The notes under the pieces are model-generated. The model saw only the letters and a list, made by a program, of their open reading frames with translations, made no database searches and was not told the DNA's origin. 64,000 nucleotides of DNA from Bradysia coprophila (lineage: Eukaryota > Arthropoda > Insecta > Diptera > Sciaridae): positions 10,253,340 through 10,317,339 of the forward strand of contig NW_023503423.1 of NCBI RefSeq assembly GCF_014529535.1, given 5' to 3'. This document shows, one piece after another, positions 1-11,096 of this stretch. The translations under genes and the position numbers were made by a program. Numbering within the stretch: the first letter of the stretch is position 1; each line of letters starts with the position of its first letter.

Positions 1-519
1 GAAAAATCGTTAGAGTAAGAGGAACACCAAGAAAAATCAACAAAGTTTGAAGAAACGCCGTACAGACAAATTTTCCATTCTTTGGCCATTTGACTCTGGC
101 GATTCTTCACGGGAATCTTGAAATACACCCACTAAATCAGAAGCTTGTGCCAAATCAGCAAAAGCTGAACATCTACAGCTGGTCGACAAACGCAATACCT
201 TTGGATCGAAAACAATTCAAATGCAAGTTACATACAGTGCATACATACGTTGAGGTCATCTGTGTGCGCACATACTATGACTGTTGTAATCTCGTTGTTT
301 AGAATGTGTTTTGACTGTATGTTATACAAGTAGAGTGTGTTTGCGGATCAGCTGGTGAAGTTCAGCTGTTACTGATTCGGCACAAGCTTCTGTTTTGGTG
401 AGTGTAAGTAGTCGGATTCGAAAAAATGATGATGCAATTAAATTTGTCTAGGCAAGTTATAATTTTAACAGGGTGTGAATTTTCATTGGTAAAATCGATC
501 CACCCTAATCTATAACCAT
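1..519. other. unassigned intergenic DNA
   Basis: No coding frame with splice support, RNA gene or clear repeat was recognised here. The longest open stretches are short and low in complexity. Confidence 0.5.
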
Positions 520-606
520 AGGCAAACGATGGATTTCTTCTTCGAATTCGGTGTGTTACAAAGGGCATATCAATACTATGTGTCCCCAGTATCGCGTACG
601 GGACTA
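520..606 (+). repeat. decayed 3' end of a HINE-like element
   Basis: This stretch matches, with many substitutions, the 3' end of the elements at 2850-4546 and 49420-50970. It has an E-G-rich stretch like their GAATTCGA-GTGTTACAA block, then a terminal hairpin of the form CCCAGTAC..GTACGGG followed by CTAA. The body is missing or unrecognisable. A 98-codon open frame on the minus strand over 362-658 is an accident of this relic. Confidence 0.55.
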
Positions 607-1201
607 ATAATATACCGACTATACCCATAGCTGTACGTGAAACAGTATACACTCCCATTTCAGATAATATTTTATATTTAATCCCATTTAAAAACGATCC
701 GATGGAATATTTTTTACTTTACACACAATAATACAATTTTGAAAACCCTCTTTGTCCCGTGAAAAACGATGTAATCATTGCTCTTTGTGTGTGTTTCTTT
801 TTTGTCGACACCAAACAACAAAACAGCCATTGAGCGGGTTCGTCTGAATTCATGCTGAGATATTACGTCCCATGAAAATATTTTATTTTTTTTAATGTTT
901 CCATATATTTGATATGGTGATTGGTTACATGGCGAGGCGATACAGAAACCAGTTTCTTTTTTATGTCAGCGATCCCTTTTGTAAACGAAATAAGATGAAC
1001 GCATTGGAATGTGACCAAACAGCTGAAGTGATTTGTATTTTATAATCAAACAACAAATACGAAGTTAATGTAACTGACACCCATACAACTTACAACTTCA
1101 GATCAGCCACCAGCTTTGTATTTTGGTGGTTGCTTCTTCTAACTATCTATTCCTTCAACTATCCCTTCAACATCTACAATTCTAGACTTAACCTAAAATG
1201 C
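607..1201. other. intergenic, 3' flank of protease
   Basis: Nothing identifiable was seen. The stretch lies downstream of the serine protease on the minus strand and would hold its 3' UTR. Confidence 0.5.
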
Positions 1202-2229
1202 TTAAAGTAGTCCGTTAATCCAATTACGAAAATAGGCAACTCTTGTGAAAACGCCAGGACTGTTTGGTCTAGCACAACCATCACCCCATGATACCACACC
1301 GATCAACAGATTTCCGCTATTAAGTGGCCCGCCTGAGTCACCTGAATAGTCAAATTTCATAGTTTTCTTGCGCATAAAATAGTTCTAATTATACACGCAT
1401 ACCTTGACAAGCATCGCGTCCACCTTCTGCGAAACCTGCGCATAGCATACTCGGAGTAACACTCTCTCCGTACATTGAGTTACAGTTCGCATTCGACAAA
1501 ACAGGAAGACCCACGTATTGCAGCGTTGTAATTCCTGGACACTTTTCGCATAAGGCACCCCAACCCGCAACGTTGGCAACAATGCCGTCTGTGACGACAG
1601 CACCTTGCATTGGTAATGGAATGACGGCCACAGTAGTGCCAGTGGTCAGGCGAGATGCAATAACCATAACTGAAATATCGTTTTCAAGGGTCGTTGGATT
1701 GTACAAGTGATGATTAGTGAAGTCTGTAACGGCTACAAGTTCGCCACCAACTTGACTATCTGTCGATCCAGCCCGTATCGACAACAAATTTGGCGTTATA
1801 CTGATAGTACAATGTGCAGCCGTCAGTATTCGGTTTGTTGTGATAATGCTACCGCCACATCGATGCGCACCGTAATATTGCATCGACACAATCCATGGAA
1901 AGTGGTCAATTGTAGTCGGGTCTCCATTGACCACTCTGCTTTGTGCAATTTGAATCATTCCTCCAACTGCATCGATTTCTTGATTTGTATCGTCCTTCTC
2001 TAAGTCCAAGTTGCTGGGATCCCCAGTATCATTTTCATCGTTCTCAATGTCAGCATCAATGGGAGCACCTGCCTCATCACCATCATTGTCTGTGTCCAAA
2101 TTAACGGGACCAGCTGTGAATAATCAGCGATTAGTGATTCACTGTATGTCGTCATTGAGGTAATTTGAAAAATAAGATACCAAAAGCGCCAGCTAATACG
2201 ATTGCAAGTACTACAATTATTGACTTCAT
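1202..2229 (-). CDS. trypsin-like serine protease, secreted zymogen
   Basis: Three exons: 2229-2181, 2113-1403 and 1341-1202, giving 299 aa with phase-matched GT-AG joins. Exon 1 encodes a signal peptide ([17 protein letters not shown]). Next comes an Asp/Glu-rich propeptide (about residues 22-70), then the activation site QSR|VVNG at R76. The S1 triad is visible: H117 in LTAAHC, D162 in ENDIS and S256 in GDSGGP, which is created exactly across the last splice junction. D250, six residues before the Ser, sits at the S1 pocket base, so cleavage after Lys/Arg is expected. Family knowledge makes this an extracellular endopeptidase, digestive or immune. The acidic propeptide is unusual for a simple digestive trypsin. 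No CLIP domain was seen. The gene looks intact. Confidence 0.9.
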
Positions 2230-2687
2230 CATTAATACTGATAGGTTTGTGGTTTCCAATAAGTCAATAATATTGTTATCTAGCGGACTACTGATAATAA
2301 TTTATTGTCAAAATATGATATCGAGGGAGCGTATAAAAATTACAAATGTTTGCATTGGTTTAAGGCTAATTATACCTCATCAACTAGTCTTCTTTTATGT
2401 TGCTAATGTTTCGATCTGCGCCCAAATCATCATCAGGGCCTTTATATCAGTTAAAAAACAAACAAAACAATTTTTAAACAAATTACCCGAAAAGACGGAT
2501 TCTCAAAAGAACCTCGTCAAGCTTCTAGTTCCATTGTCGTCGAGATTAACGTTAAGAAACAAACGTACATTATATACGTACCATTAGATTCAAGTGATTT
2601 AGGCTGCATTGTTTGATAAGGTGATTCTTATTCGGCCACATTACACTGCCGTAATTTGCATAAGAGACTTAGTTAAAAAACCGTCCA
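2230..2687. other. upstream region of the protease
   Basis: On the minus strand this is the promoter side of the protease. TTATCT (near 2275) and TGATAA (near 2291) resemble GATA-factor sites, and a TTTTTATAC stretch near 2335 could be a TATA element. These are weak matches. No gene was seen in the rest. Confidence 0.3.
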
Positions 2688-2759
2688 GGTAACTCAATCG
2701 GTAGAGCGATGGACTCACGCCCTATATGTCACGGGTTCGACTCCCGTGTCAGACATAGT
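2688..2759 (+). pseudogene. tRNA-like sequence (SINE head or tRNA pseudogene)
   Basis: It has a good B box (GGGTTCGACTCCCG), a perfect 5-bp T-stem ACGGG/CCCGT, a D-arm with GGTAGAGC, and an anticodon arm whose loop would be CTCACGC (anticodon CAC). The acceptor stem pairs at only about three or four of seven positions and the anticodon stem at four of five. A functional tRNA is therefore unlikely. It may be the head of a SINE or a decayed tRNA copy. It is not part of the element starting at 2850, because the second copy of that element lacks it. Confidence 0.4.
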
Positions 2760-2849
2760 TCATAGGGTTTTTCCTAATCGTAAATGATTAGTTATCACTA
2801 GCCAGCTCTATCGACCGTAATAGGTCTCTAAGAAAACACAAAAACGAGC

Positions 2850-4546
2850 CATCAGAACAGTCGGAGCGTTTGCTGCGACTGAGCCCCGTACAAACCCGTA
2901 TATCTATTGCGTACGTGACCCTTGTGCGTCTGTCACCCTACTTTGACCGTAGGCCTATGCGCCGGTTAAAGTAGTTAAAGTAAAATTATTATGTAATGTG
3001 TACATCTTAGAAATTGCGCATAGCGCAATTACGAAGCCCCGTACGACGTTCCTTTCAAATAAAACAAAACTTTCAAATAGCCCTAAAATTTTAATTTATT
3101 GAGTATAAATACACATAGGCCTAGTATCGGCCTCAGTCCGAGGATCCAAATTTAATTTTTTTTCAACAACATTCTATTCGGTATTTGATTACCTTCCAAA
3201 TGAAACAAAAATTACGAAAAACGGATGAAATTTACTCGAGTTGTGTGTAAAATACGCATAGGGCCCTAGTAACGGCCTTAGTCCAAGGACCCAAATTTAA
3301 TTTTTTTTTCAACAACATTCTATTCGGTGTTCGATTATCTTTCAAATGAAACAAAAATTACGAAAAACGGATGAAATTTACTCGAGTTGTATGTAAAATA
3401 CACATAGGGCCCTAGTAGCGGCCTTAGTCCGAGGACCCAAATTTAATTTTTTTTCAACAACATTCTATTCGGCCTTTGATTACCTTCCAAATGACACAAA
3501 AATTACGAAAAACGAATGAAATTTACTCGAGTTCAATGTAAAATACTCATAGGGCCCTAATAGTGGCCTTAGTCCAAGGACCCAAATTTAATTTTTTTTC
3601 AACAACTTTCTATTCGGCGTTCGATTACCTTCCAAATGACACAAAAATTACGAAAAACGAATGAAATTTACTCGAGTTCTATGTAAAATACACATAGGGC
3701 CCTAGTAGCGGCCTTAGGCCAAGGACCCAAATTTAATTTTTTTTCAACAACGTTCTATTCGGCATTCGATTACCTTCCAAATCAAACAAAAATTACGAAA
3801 AACGAATGAAATTTGCTCGAGTTATATGTAAAATACACATAGGGCCCTAGTAGCGGCCTTAGTCCGAGGACCCAAATTTAATTTTTTTTCAACAACATTC
3901 TATTCGGCCTTTGATTACCTTCCGAATGAAACAAAAATTACGAAAAACGGATGAAATTTGCTCGAGTTATATGTAAAATACACATAGGGCCCTAGTAGCG
4001 GCCTTAGTCCAAGGACCCAAATTTAATTTTTTTTCAACAACATTCTATTCGGTGTTCGATTATCTTTCAAATGAAACAAAAATTACGAAAAACATATGAA
4101 ATTTACTCTAAGGCCCTAACTCACGGTCCACTCACCCGATTTTAAAAAACTTTTTTTTCCTGGATTGGTATTGACAATACCTATCATTTGCCGTGTCATT
4201 TACATTTCCATCGTTTATTTTGCCATAAATATCACCAAAAGACCTTAAATCACTTAGGTGGCCCTAACTCACGAAGGGCCGACCCGAATATGCTGATCTT
4301 CGAACTTAGCCTCACTATTTTGACTATCTTTCAGGGAAAAAAAAAATTTTGAAATCGGATTTGATTTACTCAAGATATCGACGTGACGGACAGACGGACA
4401 GACGGACAGACGGCCCAAATTTTTATTGCGGATTCGTCATCTATGAACATAGGCAAACACTTTGCCCTTACCGTCTGCTTCGAATTCCATCAATTACACA
4501 CGGCATCGTAATCCTATAAGCCCCTTCGTACTTCGTACGGGGCTAA
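2850..4546 (+). mobile_element. HINE/Helentron-like non-autonomous element with ~145-bp minisatellite (copy Y1)
   Basis: The left end begins near CATCAGAACAGTCGG and carries the subterminal motif AGCCCCGTAC. The centre (about 3100-4110) is roughly seven tandem copies of a ~145-bp unit, each with GGGCCCTAGTAGCGGCC and CAACAACATTCTATTCGG. A GACGGACA microsatellite follows (about 4385-4412). The right end is a hairpin AGCCCC..GTACTTCGTAC..GGGGCT followed by AA. A matching copy in opposite orientation lies at 49420-50970. Subterminal inverted repeats, a central tandem array, a 3' hairpin and no obvious target duplication match what is known of Helentron-associated elements (DINE-1/HINE). It has no coding capacity. 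Confidence 0.7.
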
Positions 4547-4690
4547 AAATGCTGAACACAGTTATTGTACGTCTTGCGTAAGTCACAATAGTGATCCTGA
4601 AATGTCAACTACTAGTGACACCTATGTTCTAATAGATGAATCATACGATTTATAATTAACAATTGTAAAATCTCTCGAAAATATAGGTAA
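4547..4690. other. intergenic, nothing identified
   Basis: No feature was recognised between the element end and the LINE relic. Confidence 0.4.
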
Positions 4691-4768
4691 TGCACAACAG
4701 GCCCATTGGCGGCCTAGGTGCTTGGAAAGCATCAGCTTTCCTGCCCATTTTATCCTATCCTATCCTAG
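4691..4768 (+). repeat. 3' end relic of a LINE-like element
   Basis: The block GCACAACAGGCCCATTGGCGGCCTAGGTGC, related to the inverted block at 5968-6085, is followed by a short simple-repeat tail (TATCC)n. Shared 3' sequence plus a microsatellite tail suggests 5'-truncated copies of one non-LTR retrotransposon family. The coding part is absent. Confidence 0.45.
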
Positions 4769-5967
4769 TTAAAATTTTAAACGAAAGAATAGCGAACTAA
4801 CAATCATGTCGTTTTACAGGTCATACAACTTACTGGAACGGCATCTACGAGTCCCAATTCTACAATTATTGTTGTTATTAATAAATGGGATTTATTCATT
4901 TTTTTCACAAACAAAAAATTTGCAATTTTGGACATAGAAAAGAGCACTCCTGCGAGTATTTTTAACACGTTATCTGCATTTTTTTTGAAAAGTTGTATTT
5001 ATTATCATTCCAATTAAAGTGCCGAGTGGAATACAATTTTGGATTCTCCACAGGATTACCTGTTCAGACATACCTCACACGACGTTTTATGTCATGATTT
5101 GTCGATTTTATCTGCAGATAATGTTGCAATTCTTTATCGAACAGTCTTAGTCTAGAACACTGACAGAGCCACTTTGCCCGAGTGAAGACATAGATCATCA
5201 ATGCTCTTATCAATACCCTCTCGTTTGTTTTGAGCATAATCGTTATCAATCGACATCATCGGATGAAATTGGAAATAATAGGAATAACAGGAGATATTAA
5301 ATTCAACCTAGAAAAACACAGACCAGAAAATACTTTCAAGTGACTGGGTTTCTCTGGACTGAACTAATATTAAGCCGAAGTGTGTTTTCCAGCGCCATCA
5401 GACTTTCATCAAATTAGCGAAAATTCGTGTTCTTAAATCGACCTTTTCTCTTATGGCTGCAAAACGAAACAAAGAGTTGCCTTTTATTAGTAACAGAATT
5501 TTTTTGTTCAATTTAGTCTCATTTTTTATGCACCATTTAAGATGATGGAAGAAAATTATAAATGTCTTTATGTTGTTCATCTCCATAATGACATGGTAAT
5601 TGAGAAATTGACTTGGACAGTCACGACAGGCTATTTTACATTTAATTGACTTTAACAGATCGATTCTAATTAAGAAATCCATAATATTTCCCTTGTTTAA
5701 TCTTGATCAAAAATAGGGAGAAATGCAATTTTAACAACTTAAGTCTCGTCATGTTTACGTACCTATAGGATGCGCTAGAGGGTAGCAACCTAACTACATT
5801 AATTAAGGAGGTTAAGAGTCAACAGTACATTACTCTACAAACAAAGAAATGAAGTTGTAATTTGACAACGTCAAAATGAAGTTTGTTTGCTGGAGAGGGT
5901 ATCGGATGCGCTAAATGTCGATATACATACAGTCAACGCTTTGCGTTGATACAAAGGTTAATTACGA
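4769..5967. other. intergenic, nothing identified
   Basis: Short open frames at 5064-5249 and 5398-5682 on the minus strand have no family resemblance and no splice context. I see no gene here. Confidence 0.45.
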
Positions 5968-6085
5968 CGTATTATTTATTTATTTATTTATTTATTTATT
6001 AAATAGGGCGTATGACTAGTTACTCAGTCATACTGCACTTAGGCCGCCTGTGGGCCCATTGTGCTCACCCTTTTGGAAAAATAAA
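5968..6085 (-). repeat. LINE-like 3' end with (TTTA)n tail
   Basis: Read on the minus strand, GAGCACAATGGGCCCACAGG and GGCGGCCTAAGTGC lead into a TAAATA-rich tail. This is the same family as 4691-4768. A third relic of this end, AAATAGGCGTA.GACTA, frames the LINE at 25313-26117. Only the 3' end remains. Confidence 0.5.
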
Positions 6086-6382
6086 TTTATAAAAAGTTGG
6101 TGCCGACGTGCACTGCATACGTATTTAGAGCGGAAACTTTCCATACTACAGGTATGTAGTTAAGAATATCCCTTCAGTGCACTATTTTGATGTTACCGTA
6201 TGTTAATGGTGATGTTACCCAAGCAATTATACCTACAAATGTACAAATGCTCGGCATTGGCACCTGTAGTGGGTGTGTAGTAGTAATTACACAAACAAAC
6301 GATTACGTGGAACGCTTACAAGCGAATATTCCTTCTGGAACTCCAATTGCCATTAACAAAGCTCGACTTGTTCTCTTTTACA

Positions 6383-6618
6383 TAGCTCGACTAGAAATTC
6401 GTCGTGTAACAAATCCCGACAAGGCCTGATATGTTCAATTTCTACTTAGCTCGACTAGAGCCGTGAATTTTGTCGTGAGACAGGGCCCGACAGGGACGTT
6501 TGTTACACAAAATCCGACTAGGGTTTCGTTGCATAGCTCGACTAGAACTATTTTTTGTCGTGAGACAAAGCCCGACTTGGGCACGATGTAATTAATCGCT
6601 ATAGCTCGATTAGAACCA
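6383..6618 (+). repeat. degenerate tandem repeat, 3-4 units
   Basis: TAGCTCGACTAGA recurs at 6383, 6447 and 6534, and TAGCTCGATTAGA at 6602. Each of the first three is followed by TCGTCGTG/TTGTCGTG and CCCGAC. Unit length varies from about 64 to 87 bp. No function is inferred. Confidence 0.6.
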
Positions 6619-7321
6619 CTTTTATACAAAAGCAAACGAACATGATACATGAATACTTGTATAAAATCACAGTAAAAAAATAGACAAGCACAGGAAAACA
6701 AATCTAAATGGACTAATTATATTGTTGAATTACAATTATTGAATTACAAATTCACAAAATCAAAATTTTGTAGCGCAATGCAAGACGAAAACGCATTTTA
6801 GAGAGCGACGTAAAAACACGTCCGTTCTCCATGCCGTCTCTACTCGATGAGTAGACGTATTACACTCTCGGAATTTTGAAAACCGACACATTTTCTGTTT
6901 CTGTGTTTTACTTGAGTTTTAGATTTCTCCATATAAATTCCGTGAGTGTACTCCACTCTTTGTTAAGGGTATGCTTTAAAAAATTGCAACTTAAAAGCCT
7001 CAGAACGACCTCCGCTATCAACATTTTTTAGCGGGCGTAAACGGATTTGTTCTACAGTTTTTCCGGCTCTATCCATCCCCAAACGTTTATGTTGTCCTTT
7101 AACATAACCCGGCGGTTCGCTCATGGTAATTTTTAAAAATATGTAAAATCTTGGACGGATCAGTCTACTAACTGAAACTACGATTTTTTCTTGAAACTAG
7201 AGTTTTCAGTCCTAAAAATTGTGAAGCAACGGACCGTTAATCTGCCCTTAACTAAATCGAAATGGATCAATGAATTTCTTATGTTTTATTTGTACAAAAT
7301 TCTCTTAGAATAAACATTTCA
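6619..7321. other. intergenic, 3' flank of the transporter
   Basis: No gene or repeat was recognised. It includes the likely 3' UTR of the SLC10-like gene (minus strand). Confidence 0.4.
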
Positions 7322-8832
7322 CTACAACGTCACTTTTTCCATCTCGCTCTCAACAGTAACCACTTCCTCTGGCTTCTTCCTTTTCAGACTAAAATGGAAA
7401 TTCTTAGCTATTGCGAAACAAGACAAAAATACAAATCGAGGAACTTACCACTGCAGAACTTTTTTGACTACAATGAATACAACCATCGGTACTGGAGTCA
7501 ATATTGAAACTGCAATTGGTATAATCATTGCGATGTCTGCTGTTGGTGGTTCAAGAGAAAACGTTAATAGGAACAACGTCAACGCTGTGTTCTGAACACC
7601 GATTTCTATGGATATTGCTATGCAATCCTCTATCGGTTGTCGGAATATTGCAGCCGCGGCTAGTCCCAAAATGTTGCCAAGAAGTGGAAGACCGAGGCCG
7701 GCACCGAATATCTAATATAAGTTAATATCTGAACTTAGTGAACGGAGTCAAATGTGTGTACGTTTTTAGGATTTACCTCCCACCCAAACAATGGCATCAT
7801 ATAGCTGTTCGTAAAGATTCCAAGAACAACAATTATGATTAGGAAGAGCAACGAAAGCTTTTCCATATATTTAACCAGAAATTTGGCTAATTTGGGCAGA
7901 AATCGTTGAATCAGCAGACCAATGGCTAAGGGAACCAGAAGGCTAATGGCAATCAATGTTACTTGTGTATACGGCACACCCAGATTTGCTCGATCGAAAA
8001 TACTTCTACCAAGTAAATATAGCCATAAAGGAATGGTGCCAAAACATGCCAGAGTCGAGATCGTTGTCATCGAAATGGATAAATTTATGTTGCCTCCGCA
8101 TAGAAGCGTCCAGATGTTGCTAGCTCCTCCAGCTGGACTAATACCAGTTAAAAAAAGCCCTAAAGCAAGTCCTGGATCATTCGGAAATAGAGCTAATCCC
8201 AGACCATATGCGATCAGAGGTACTAATGCCAATTGACAGACGGTTCCTATTGCCGGTCCAATAGGCCTTCTAAAAATGTCCTTCATCGACTTTAGATCGA
8301 TCGCTGCACCAAAGTTGATAAATAAGATTGCCAACAGCAGAACTACAATCACAGCGAATAATGTGTCAAGCAGTCGCTCTGGCCTCGAAACAATTACATC
8401 TAGAACTTCATTTGACCGTTCTAGCTCAATACCATCTCTCCTTTCCACAAACACGTGCACCGTGCCTATTATCACAATGTTAAACTTTGGAAGTTTGGGT
8501 TGATTGTAACACTTACCTAAGAAGACACCTTTGACCCGAAAATGTGTTTCCCATTGACCACTTTCGCCGGCCACATTACGAAATAAGATTTCATCTGGAT
8601 TATCAACTACAGCCACCTGCTCGTTTTCACTTTTTATCACAAAATATCTGTTGATAGTGTCGCTTGTTTCAGCTGGGAGATTTGATAGAATGAGATGAAC
8701 GTCTGCGATCTCATCAATTACAATTATCGTTTTGTTGGGATCAAAACGGGCCTCCCAATCCGTACACAAAGACGGCACAATACCGGCCGAAAAAAGCAAT
8801 AGGACCGCAACTGCACTCCCTAACGACTTCAT
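7322..8832 (-). CDS. SLC10 family (P3-like) sodium/bile-acid-type transporter
   Basis: Four exons: 8832-8517, 8465-7777, 7711-7449 and 7388-7322, giving 444 aa in frame. A signal peptide (to about residue 23) is followed by an extracellular domain of roughly 130 residues, then hydrophobic segments of the BASS fold. The signature GISPAGGASNIW resembles the core motif of bile acid:sodium symporters. The N-terminal extracellular domain is typical of the SLC10A3/A5 (P3) branch, whose substrates are poorly defined. Intron 1 is only 51 nt, a multiple of three with no stop. It is assumed to be spliced because GTAAGTG and ATAATAG flank it and removal restores FLGTVHVFVE. The tail KRKKPEE..EKVTL is cytosolic. 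The gene looks intact. Confidence 0.88.
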
Positions 8833-8904
8833 TCTATTGCCAGTGTGAGCGTCAATGGAGATCTAAACATAAAATTCATAAATAAACCTGACTTTGAGTG
8901 TAAC

Positions 8905-8967
8905 AGATAAGATTGTCATTTTATCTTATTCCTTGTGGAGTTTAGTCACCATCAGTGCATAAGATAA
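8905..8967. promoter_or_regulatory. cluster of GATA-type motifs upstream of the transporter
   Basis: AGATAAG lies at 8905-8911, TTATCTTATT at 8921-8930 and AAGATAA at 8961-8967, all 70-140 bp before the start codon. GATA factors drive many gut genes in Diptera, so midgut expression is a reasonable inference. AT-rich DNA gives such matches by chance. Confidence 0.35.
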
Positions 8968-10399
8968 TCGATCATGATTTCGTTAAGCCAACCGTTTATT
9001 TATAATGTGCAATAAGATTGCGTGTAAGTCGCTTTCAAACACTGGCACGCTAAGCAATTACAGATGTATAATAAGCGAAAACATTTTTTGAATTGTAGAG
9101 TCAATGAATCGTACGGGCAGGTGCCGTGCTAAAAAAAAATCAAAATAGCATTCCTATCAGCACTTGCTTGAAGTGCCGTTGATAACGATTTTCCATTACA
9201 TCGACACAATAGACGTAACTACCGTTTTTAGACACGTCTCGTACATTGACATACTCATTGCATTTGTGTGATAATTCTTTATTGAATATTGAATTGAATC
9301 ACTCTATATATTGACCCACATGTCATTCATAACGATCACGTTTACGAAATGATTATTACGATGAAATTGGAAAATTATCTGGATCAGGTTTCCGTATGAT
9401 TACATAGATGGGGTCTTTGTTCCGCAAATAAACAGGGAAACTATCTCACTCGCAATAATTTTCTGCCAAAGAAATCATCGGAAGACAATTTCCCAGGCTT
9501 GATAACCCAATTCAAAATGTGAAGCAACAGCACAAATAAAAATGAAATGAAAAAGTATAAAGTTTAGAGGCTTATTCCACATGGAATTGAAAAGTTTAGC
9601 CCAACTCAATGTAAATTGAAGTGAATAAATAAGTGGGTAAATCTGAAATAACAAAATCCACAGCGAATGGAAATAAATTTAAACTTTTTGTTCTTGAACA
9701 CCTACCTCTATTTATACCAAGCACTCATCCATTACCCATTTTACCGCAAAAGTTTTTCAGCGTTCTTTTTATTGCATTAGCCGTTTGTGGCGTACGATTC
9801 GTGTCAATTGCGAATTTTTAATAGAAAAATAATATTTAATCAAGTCGGTCTACTCTACAGACGAACGAGTATATACCGATAATGGGATTCAATTGGTTGT
9901 GACTTTATTTTGAGCCATCAACACACAACAGTACGACTACTAGAAGTCTGCCTTTCTTTTTTTATTATTATTCTGAAATGGGGAGTATCGACAAATATCC
10001 TCCCTAAAATGTAAACAAATAATATACACTTTGCTCACTGCATTCCCTGAAAATGGGCCATTACTTCATTGAATGTAGCATTTTCCCCTCTGCGAAAATA
10101 ATCCACTTGTGGACTATTTTCGGTTCGTTTTTTTTTTTATTTTACTGTGTGGAAAACAACTTTTGCATGAAGCAGAGATAGTAAACTTAAACATCGCCTT
10201 CGGCTCGGCTGAACAAACTCTACAATTGTCGAAAAAAAAATAGTTATAGAAGTTGTTGCTCAAATACACTTGAAAGTATGATTTGATCAAAAAATTGTTA
10301 CATCATGTAATGAATTACTTTCGCAGCATCAAATCATTTGATTCAAATGTAATCTATTATCCCTGGAGGCTATGTTCTTGAGGAACAGTTTCCATTCAG
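8968..10399. other. gene desert, nothing identified
   Basis: No gene, RNA gene or clear repeat was seen. The open frame at 9633-9821 lacks any supporting feature. Confidence 0.45.
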
Positions 10400-10513
10400 G
10401 GGTCGTTTATAAATTACGTAACGTAAAAATCAGGATAATTAAAGGAAAGATATGGATCGTCACGCAAGCTTCTCACTCAACCCTATTACGTTACGTAATT
10501 TATGAACGATATG
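10400..10513. mobile_element. small MITE with CGTTTATAAATTACGTAACG ends
   Basis: The left end GTCGTTTATAAATTACGTAA is matched in inverted form by TTACGTAATTTATGAACGA on the right, spanning about 114 bp. It has no coding capacity. I recall similar ends in other insect MITEs, but that is memory and not a search. Confidence 0.6.
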
Positions 10514-11096
10514 TTGATCCCGAGTCGGGATTTCCGACGCAAAAAAGAATCACGAAAATGCAGAGAAAAAATTAGTCGGGTTTTTGTTTTGTTTGAATGA
10601 TTTTCTAAGCCACATAACGACGATCTAGAGATACTATAGGAAAATTGATGGTTTCATCAGAAACTCCATGGTTAAAAATATGAGTCTAAGGCTTGATTTT
10701 CACTTACCAAAAAAATACTATATGTAAGAGACAAAATTGTTTTTTTTTTGCTTTGTTTACTTGGCAGCTCGCTCTATCACGGCTCTCTTACGGAGTACTT
10801 TTTGTTGAGTGGAGACCATACTTAAATAGTTCGAAATTAGGCATGTTCGATGATCCATTTGGTATTAATAAAATATCGATTATTTCCTTTGTGTCGATTA
10901 TTGATATTTTCAAAAGGCAGTGAAATTTCAGCTTTTTTGCTGCAGCTGTTTTTCAGCTGATCCATATCCAATCAAAACTGCTTATACTTGTTTATACTGT
11001 ATCAATCAAGTGTTTTATCGATAATCTATATATTATCTATATATCTATCGATGAACATTGACTGATAATTCCATTCCCAGTCGATTGTCAGGGTCT
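10514..11096. other. intergenic, nothing identified
   Basis: No supported gene or repeat was found. AT-rich stretches such as ATCTATATATTATCTATATATC near 11025 are low complexity. Confidence 0.4.

Noticed and set aside
362-658. 98-codon open frame on the minus strand
   Set aside because: It runs through a decayed 3' end of a HINE-like element (520-606) and has no family resemblance.
3100-4110. Array of ~145-bp units considered as a satellite or CRISPR-like array
   Set aside because: There are no short repeats with unique spacers. The array is internal to a transposable element found again at 49420-50970.
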